From positions 2,976,001-3,040,000 of the forward strand of contig JAOVFP010000005.1 in the NCBI GenBank assembly GCA_025738555.1: DNA of 64,000 bases, given 5' to 3'. The notes beneath the pieces are model-generated. The model was not told the DNA's origin, did no database searches, and worked only from the letters and a program-made list of their open reading frames with translations. Shown here one piece after another: positions 56,915-64,000 of the stretch. Within the stretch, counting starts at the first letter, position 1, and each line of letters starts with the position of its first letter. Made by a program: the position numbers and the translations under genes. The DNA comes from Cyathus striatus (Eukaryota > Basidiomycota > Agaricomycetes > Agaricales > Nidulariaceae).

Positions 56915-58482
56915 ATGGCTCTGCTAACACTAAAAGCAAGCCTCAGAAATGTCTTTTCTCCTCGTGCAACACGAACTTTAACGACTAAAACATGGCATGA
57001 GGGTCCAAAGAAAGGCGACAAAGGTGAGTATTCTGCAAGTTTCATCGGGAGTTTACTGACAGAATGTGCTATAGTGGTCGTAGGCATGTCTGGCGGCGTC
57101 GACTCGTCAGTTACTGCTCTTCTTCTCGCCCAGAAGGTAGAATCTTCTTTATTTACATGAAATACTGGCGCTGAACATAAATAGGAATATGATCTATCTG
57201 GAGTGTTCATGCGGAACTGGGATACGAGAGACGAGTCTGGGTCAGACAAAGGTTGCGAATGGGAGAAGGATTGGGAGGACGTACAACGTGTTTGTAAGCA
57301 TATTGGAATGCCCTGCGAGATGGTGTGCGCTCTCACACCTCATGTTGAGGATAGCGAACTGATGACTCGGCTGCTAGATCGACCTATCCCGTGAATACTG
57401 GACAAATGTGTTTGAGCCTGCTTTACATATTTGGGAAGGTGGTGGAAGCCCTAATCCAGATGTTTTCTGCAACAGGTGTGTTCATGGTTTATCTAGTAGT
57501 CTCTTCGTTGCATGTTCAGCTAAATTTCTGTAGAGAAATCAAGTTCGGTGCCCTCTTGAATCGTCTATCAAAACACCACCCAGGCTCCTGGATAGCAACA
57601 GGCCACTATGCGCGAAAAGGCTACCCAACCCAACACCCTACCAGGCCACAGCTCCTCCGACCAGCAGACACGCACAAAGACCAAACATACTATCTCTCCT
57701 CCATCCCCGAAAAATCCCTCGCGCGCACCCTATTCCCCCTCTCAGAGCTCACAAAGCCAGAGATCCGCGATCTCGCAAGAAAGCACGGACTACATAACGC
57801 TGAGCGTCGTGATAGCGTAGGTATATGCTTCGTGGGCGAGAAGCGCAGCTTCCGTGGGTTTCTGTGTTCGTCTTCCATATTCACTTTCGCTGAAGTGTGA
57901 TGCTGATGGTTGAAATAGCGAATTACCTCACTCCAACTCCTGGGCCCATTTACGAGGTAGTCAGCGGTAAGGTTATCGCCCAACACCAAGGGTTATGGAA
58001 CTTTACTATAGGAGAAAATGCACGCTTGCCTGGGTTACCGGAGAAGGTGTTCGTAGCGCGTAAGAATCCGGAAGATAACTCTATACATGTCGCTCCTGCG
58101 TTCGTCTCTCTTCTCTCGTTCCACTTCGAAATCCTCATGGCATGACAATAGAGAGCATGAATTGTTGTATACGACGACAGTTTATGTACCGACGTTTCAC
58201 TGGATATGGCAAGATTCCCCACCTGTAGGTCTCGATTCTCCCGAAGGCATCCGATTGAAAGCTATGCACAACTATCGAACGAAAGCGGTAGACTGTACCG
58301 TTACACGGTATGATATCTCTGCACTATCACCTTACCATCACTAACTTTTCATGCACAGGTCTGACAGGGGGCTGCTAATCGTACCTGACGTACCTCAGCG
58401 TGCTGTCACACCCGGTCAGGTGGCAGTTTTATACGATGGAGATTGGTGTCTTGGTTGTGGGATTATCGCTGAAGCAGAGTGA
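56915..58482 (+). CDS. SLM3: mitochondrial tRNA-specific 2-thiouridylase (MnmA/TrmU/Slm3 family)
   Basis: Eight exons keep phase: 56915-57023, 57075-57136, 57185-57322, 57378-57475, 57534-57865, 57919-58099, 58152-58307 and 58359-58482, giving 399 aa. The N-terminus [20 protein letters not shown] is basic and hydroxylated, a typical mitochondrial signal. The ATP pyrophosphatase loop is [20 protein letters not shown] (SGGVDSS near residues 42-48). The two catalytic cysteines are in [15 protein letters not shown] and [15 protein letters not shown], and substrate motifs WIATGHYAR and [10 protein letters not shown] follow. The C-terminal beta-barrel ends [22 protein letters not shown]. The enzyme thiolates U34 of mitochondrial tRNAs for Lys, Glu and Gln using sulfur relayed from Nfs1. 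It is a conserved single-copy gene, which makes this edge of the window a syntenic anchor. Confidence 0.93.
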
Positions 58483-60638
58483 TTGGACTTTTGTTGACTG
58501 GGTATGTGGCTCACTCGCTAGCGCTTCAGTGGTCTGATCTTAATGCGTAGATTTATTGTATACCCTTTTATTGATGTAATTGTATGGACAGTAATAATGC
58601 ATAATGGCCCCTCATGCTGGATCTGTCGTCGTCTATTGTCAGTACAAGTGTTGCGCGTACGTACAATGACACGGTTAGCGAAGCGTCACCGGGGGTGTCA
58701 CTGTATGTTGATTTCAACGTCTTAACTATATTGCGTTTCGCCGCTCCCGTTGTCACCAAGTTCCTGCTCGTCAGTGACCGGTGACCTGTGCTCGTGATCC
58801 TCTGTACCCGCTTAGACTGCGACCCCTCGAAGATCCACGGCTGAGAGACCTTGCCGTGAACTATACCAGTGTTTTATGAGGATGCGTTGCTTTTTGACTT
58901 GGGGCATTGTCCATGCACAACATGTCGCTTCGACTATCTCTTATGCCGTAGTCTTGACGGCCGGCGCGTACCGACACGGTAACATACATAGCCTATAACT
59001 GATTTGTTGAGGTCTAACCCCAGAACTTGCTACTATTTCGTCTGAGAGCATTTCTCATGTAGCGGGTGGATATTGATCGTCCTCGTACATCGCAGTATCC
59101 TCAGCTACCGAGCTCGTGCTCGCATCCACCTCTATCGATATGCTCGACTCCCCCAAAATGCGGTGGCAAAACGGCGACGCTGCCCATGGCGGATCTACGA
59201 ACTGAGCTCTGCTGCGAGGACTTGGTGCTTGAACCGATAGAGTTCACCGTTTCAACTAAAAGTTACAGTTACAGGTATTCAACTTTCTGACGATGCTATA
59301 TTATCCTCCCCGATCTCATGATGCAAAACTTCTTCAGGCTTTGGTATACTATATACTGTGGACGTTGTGTGGAATTCTTTCATATTCAGGATCGTCATTT
59401 GACCAATGACGACGATCTAGAAAATCGTGTAACAAGAGAGACTGAACAGAAGGAAATAGCTGCCAAGGGGTGGTTAGCTAGATCTGGCATACCTATTCTC
59501 CATTTCCGTCTGTTAGGCGTTTTCGGTCGTGGGGCCTTTGGAGTTGGGACGTTGTTGGGGCAGATACGGTAGTTCATAATCATGACTTTGAGGGGTGTTT
59601 GGAGAGAGTACGCGAACTTCATGCGCGTTCTTACAACTTTTTCTCTCGGTAGTCTCTGGGAACCAGGCGAACGGGTACCGATTGGGCTGGGCGGGAGAAT
59701 GTCCAGCGTAATTAGACGTAATCGAAAGGTCTGGGTATAGAGGGGGTACTACGTCTCTAACGGTGCACTTGACTGCCACCGAACTTAATTCGAACCTGAA
59801 GCTGAAGCTTGAAATACTGAACGTTAGCTATGCCAGTGCGCACTCAATATTCAACGTTCAACCACCAGAGTTCACAAACAAAAGCAGATATTTTTTTAAT
59901 CCAAGCATACTGCAATACAAAAGTACAATTTTGCGGGGCGAGAGCGCGTAATCAAGGGCGCATAATCTATGAAGTACAGCAAACTAAAAGCCCGAAATTA
60001 TCAAGAAATTGTCCAGTCTAAGCAAATAGTCTGTGCAGGGAAAGAAAAGAAACGAATCTACAGCTGCAAAATGGTCCATATTCCGATGATAATAGGAGTG
60101 GTGGTACAAAGAGAGAGAATACAGTGGGATAGGCTGTGCAGATAGGATGTGGAGTAGGCTGTAGTGAGATCAATGCAAAAGTTCGTCGAATTCATCACGG
60201 TCGAAATAATGCAAGAGGCTGAAGCTGCCGCGTGAGAATTATCATCCACAGTTCTAATGCTGAAGCAAATGCAAGTGCTCGAGAAAAAATGTAGTTGATC
60301 GGAGAAATGCAATACGAGTGTTCGATGGTTCTTGAGAGCAAATAAAGCCGGACGAGAAAATATGAGGGAAGGGGGTTGAAGAGCAGAAACGGCGACGCAG
60401 CCGGAATGGGAATTGACAGGTAGGAGTGCGAGCGCGGAGAGGATAAAGGTTTGAAGTTGGTTTGACGAGTAGGAACGATAGAAGAATTAGGAGTTCGGGC
60501 AGTGGCAGCGGGTGAGCAAGAGGTTGATGAGCATGAATAAGATGTTGAGAAATAAGGCCTTCCGAACGACAAGAGTACGTCGCCTCCAGTAAAAACGTGC
60601 AGAGGACCTGAACACAAAGAGTAAAATTGTCAACCATA
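58483..60638. other. no confident gene
   Basis: Plus-strand frames at 59066-59290 and 59318-59572 could be spliced (an AGTTACAG|GTATTC donor near 59275 and a CTTCAG acceptor near 59336), but no domain is visible. The rest shows only short frames. Confidence 0.3.
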
Positions 60639-60905
60639 GTCAGCGGCCCGTAGACCATGCGAAGAGCACCCGGCCCAAGCTGACAAAACAGTGGATTCTG
60701 CGCGAAAGGCTACACGGATAGCAAAGCTGTCGGTATACATTCGACAGCCCAAAGGCTACGCAAAAGATACCAACCCACTGCATGGCGCAAAACACCAGGC
60801 CAAATCGACAGCCCATAAACCGCACGAAATAGCCCAGCATGTTTACCCGATGAACTGTCCAGAGAGACCCATAGAACCAGGCCTAAATCGGTAGCCCGTA
60901 GACTG
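60639..60905 (+). repeat. weak degenerate direct repeat
   Basis: Variants of GACAGCCCATAAACCGCACG-like sequence recur at about 60641, 60744, 60808 and 60889 (GGCCCGTAGACCATGCGAAG, CAGCCCAAAGGCTACGC, CAGCCCATAAACCGCACGAA, TAGCCCGTAGACTGCACGAA). Old and diverged. Confidence 0.4.
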
Positions 60906-63582
60906 CACGAAATAGACCAACAGGACCACCCACCACGTAAAGGAGACGCTGTCGAAAGTGATCAATGTATTCATCCCAACCAGCAGAAGCTTGATCTTGC
61001 TCGGAGTCTTAGCCCAATATCTTCTATAGTTGCAAGACGGGATGTGACGACGATTTATAGAACGAATCGTCGCTGTCGTGACTCATTGTCATTGTTCAAA
61101 ACTTCACGAGGTATCCCAGTCACTATAAGCAAGAGTGAATATTAATCAGTAAAAGTTATCGCGCGATAGGAAAAGGAGGGAGAACATACGCCCCGGTCAA
61201 CATCGTTTACACGAAGCTCTGTATCCTCCACCATAAGCTACTATTCAAATCATCACATCATAGAAAAACCTACCGTCCAGAATCAAGACCTCTCGACCTC
61301 ATTCAACCCCTTGCCCAGCACCAACGTCCTAAACACCACCTTCCACAATGAGGCGCTTTTAATTGACGCTCCTAGGGCTTGAGGTGTGAGGAAAGGGAAT
61401 CTGAAAAGGAGGTGAGGCTGACGGTCAGGGGAGATGGGCCGATATGAGGAAGGAAGTACTTGCTCTGCGTCGGAGATCCGCGTGGGGATTGGAGGAGGGA
61501 GACGGCCGGAGACGGGAGTGCAAGCAAGGATGGTTCGTGAAAGGAAAGGTGATAAGAGAACAAGAGAAATAGGAGAACTGGAGGGCGGCTCCTTTTGTTC
61601 GCCGCCCCCTGCCTCCCCCCAGTTCTGTATAGGAGATAAGAGGAGATAAGATGCGGAACAGTGTTCCTGAAAAGTTGGGTTGTCGTGGTTACGGAGAAAG
61701 GAGGGGCACGCATCAACCGAGCCTAACCGAGCCCTTTATATCAGCTCGGAATATTCCTCTGCTTCCATTCACACGCCACAATATCAACAACGTCACATGA
61801 CGATGTCAGCCACCGTGACAGCGTGATCAAGCCGTGACAATACGCCTGACCCTCAAGCTTTGTTTCGCATTCTCTGATACTCTTACTCCTTGTACCATCT
61901 CCAGTAAATATTTCCTTTTGCTCATCCTATCTGCAATTTACATACCGACGTCCAACATTCAACCTCCCACCTAATTCTTTTTCTTTTCTTTTTCTCTTAC
62001 AATACCAAGGTATTGTTTTCCTACACTGTTTCTCAACATTATCTAATATTAGTTTAACTTGAAGCATAGCCTTGAATGTCCGTAGTAGCATTTTTCTTGC
62101 CGTCCGTTTTTTCCAAATTAGTTTTTTAGCGGTTTGATACACCCGTGCTTGTAGTACTTCAAGGTACGACTCTACTTCCTCCCTGCTTTCTCCTCTTTCC
62201 TTATACATATCCCATGGACGTGCTACTACTTAGTAGTGTCGATCAAAACCATCCACCCATGTCTCATGGCCCATGGGTCTGAGTATGACCTTAAGTGAGC
62301 TGTGGGTTGTGTTGCATTTGGACTCACCGGGTAGTAGGACAAACACGCCATGATTTTGCCGTCATTAGTTTTTAAGTATAACGAGTTCAAATTCCTAACT
62401 AAGAGTAACTAGACTCTTTCCCAATTAACAGGTTTATTCCGACAACAAACATAAATCTATTAAAACCGATGGGTGTAATTCGAAGACAATTTGAAGATGA
62501 CAATTACATAGTTACGGTTGGTTTGTTGAAACTTGAAAGGTTCCGTCTTTCCAACAACTTTCCAACGTCTTTCTGCACACGGTAGCCTTAGAAGCTATTA
62601 TCATTTACAAATAATAGGAACAAATTGATAAGTATCTAACTGCCGATCAAGTTTGTTTACGACGCTTCCACGGCGGCCATGACAGCCATAAGTTGTGATT
62701 TTTCATCTCTGTTCGTCTAGAACTCCATGTGCAGTAGACTGCACGTAATTGCTCAACGCATGTGCGGAGCTGAATTCCACACTAGAGGCCCAGTTGTCAC
62801 CCAGATTCTTGTATTATGGACTGGTACAGTGGTACGGATCACAAAATAATCCCCTCAAGGCTCAAACCCGAAGGCTACATTTACGCTTAGTTCGCAACCT
62901 AGACTCGCTACATCATTAACTCCAGAGCGCACTACTATAACTTCAAATTCGGGACTGGTGATCGTTTAGCTTAGTCCTCAACAATGGCCATCTGCTAACT
63001 TGCTACTGGTGCTATGATCTGATGTTCTGCTCACTTTTCATCCGAGCGGCGTGAACTCTCTGATTTATTTCTTCTCATTGGCAGAAATGGGGAACTTGTA
63101 TCTACTCACAGGATATCTAGCGACTTTCGTCTTACTCTTTCATTTGTCTCGATGACAACTTTCTGCTGGCATACCTTCGAAAAGGCTATGGAATCATGTT
63201 TAAGTCTTCGAGGACCCAAGCTCCGACGTGAGGTACTTTCATCACATCGGCTAGTCTCTTTCACGCGTATTGATTATTATCTCTAGCCATAGAGCAGACT
63301 CTTCATGTCAGAAGTCTCAGAATGGCCCACACTAGGAGATACTAGGCGTTCGTCTCCCTCGCTATCATGCGGTTCCTAGTAGAAACTCTGCGCACTGTTG
63401 ACTTGCACTACGGTGATTGTTCACTAGCAATGGTCCTATTTTCAAAATCTAGAAGACTCCTTATGCGTTTATGAGAGATACAGAAAACACTTAAAGAGCC
63501 TTTGGTTATTCTCTGAATATGCAGGAACAAGCTCTCCTATAACCTTTTGAACTACTCTTGCTAAACTACTCGCCTCTACACA
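60906..63582. other. no confident gene; promoter side of the secreted-protein gene
   Basis: Short frames only (for example 61372-61716 minus and 61927-62208 minus), without domains. A GC-rich purine/pyrimidine patch lies near 61560-61620. Confidence 0.4.
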
Positions 63583-64000
63583 ATGGTTAACGTTCTTGCT
63601 ACTTTCTTTGCTGTCGCAGCTGCTATCGTTACTGTTGCTGCTGAGAAGCACATCGTTCACTTCGATAACCGGTAAGTACTGGCATTACCAACATAATGAT
63701 AGGTGCTAACAGTACAATGTTTTAAGATGTGGCCGCGGTACTGTACGTGCATTCTCCACCCTGGAGTCCTCGAGATGCCTACTAACGTTCTTCTAACAGC
63801 CCACCCTTGTTCAAAATGGCAAAGTTCTCTCCACCGGCGCCGACTACGTCTCCAACGGCCCATTCCTTGCTGCTATCGCGTACGTAGCTTTAAAAAATCA
63901 CTTACAACACAGCGCTTACTATTTCCTTCAGGTACCTCCAAACTGGAAACTGTTTGTTGAACGGAGAACATTGTGGCACGGTAGAGATGACCTTGAAGAA
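63583..64000 (+). CDS. small secreted thaumatin-like 'glycopeptide' protein (5' part)
   Basis: Exons 63583-63671, 63727-63742 (a 16-base microexon), 63800-63879 and 63932 onward join in phase; the gene continues past the window end. A signal peptide is evident (VNVLATFFAVAAAIVTVAAE). The mature start EKHIVHFDNRCGRGTPTLVQ and the blocks VLSTGADYVSNGPFLAAIA and YLQTGNCLLNGEHCGTVE follow. Paired cysteines and the FDNRCGRGTP motif match a basidiomycete family of small secreted proteins related to the thaumatin fold, which I know from memory under the name glycopeptide. The role is not established; extracellular. Only about 85 codons are visible. Confidence 0.82.

Overview
The window looks like nuclear DNA of a mushroom-forming basidiomycete (Agaricomycetes). 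Genes carry many 50-60 base GT-AG introns. The recognisable families are typical of that group: NB-ARC/TPR NLR-like proteins with an MLKL-type N-terminal helical domain, multicopy NmrA-like NAD(P)-binding proteins, P450s built from many small exons, a thaumatin-like secreted protein, a tyrosine-recombinase (DIRS/Ngaro-type) retrotransposon and several TIR elements. All of this is read from sequence; no database was searched.

Layout. 1-7.6 kb: a decayed TIR DNA transposon (31-4131) lies 14 bases from a second long-TIR element (4146-7605) that holds tandem repeats and a minisatellite. Both are strongly CpG-depleted, and 5308-7600 contains no CpG. 7.6-14 kb: two tandem NLR-like genes on the minus strand. 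The first has lost its TPR half where the transposon begins; the second looks complete (about 1249 aa). 14.6-16.8 kb: the inner-kinetochore gene for CENP-C/Mif2, five exons. 17.6-22.4 kb: a decayed tyrosine-recombinase retrotransposon. 22.9-27.8 kb: two tandem P450 genes, the first complete (12 exons, 521 aa), the second a pseudogene. 28.7-29.4 kb: a Tc1/mariner-type MITE. 31-33.3 kb: a degenerate tandem-repeat field with no gene. 34.9-36.1 kb: a Gln/Pro-rich protein with basic regions, probably nuclear. 38.5-54.2 kb: four intact NmrA-like paralogues plus one decayed copy, spread by duplications that include flanking DNA, with an unrecognised locus near 41 kb and a TIR element at 51.3-53.0 kb. 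54.6-58.5 kb: a ten-exon 2-oxoglutarate/Fe(II) oxygenase divergent from the mitochondrial tRNA 2-thiouridylase gene. 58.5-63.6 kb: no convincing gene. 63.6 kb to the end: the 5' part of a small secreted thaumatin-like protein gene.

How it fits together: conserved single-copy genes (CENP-C, tRNA thiouridylase) sit beside an accessory region shaped by tandem duplication (NLR, P450, NmrA-like) and transposon decay. Several inactivating changes, in transposons and in the P450 pseudogene, are C-to-T or G-to-A in form, which fits cytosine-methylation-driven deamination. I see no multi-gene immune or biosynthetic operon-like system. The NLR pair and the NmrA-like array are the most interesting biology here.
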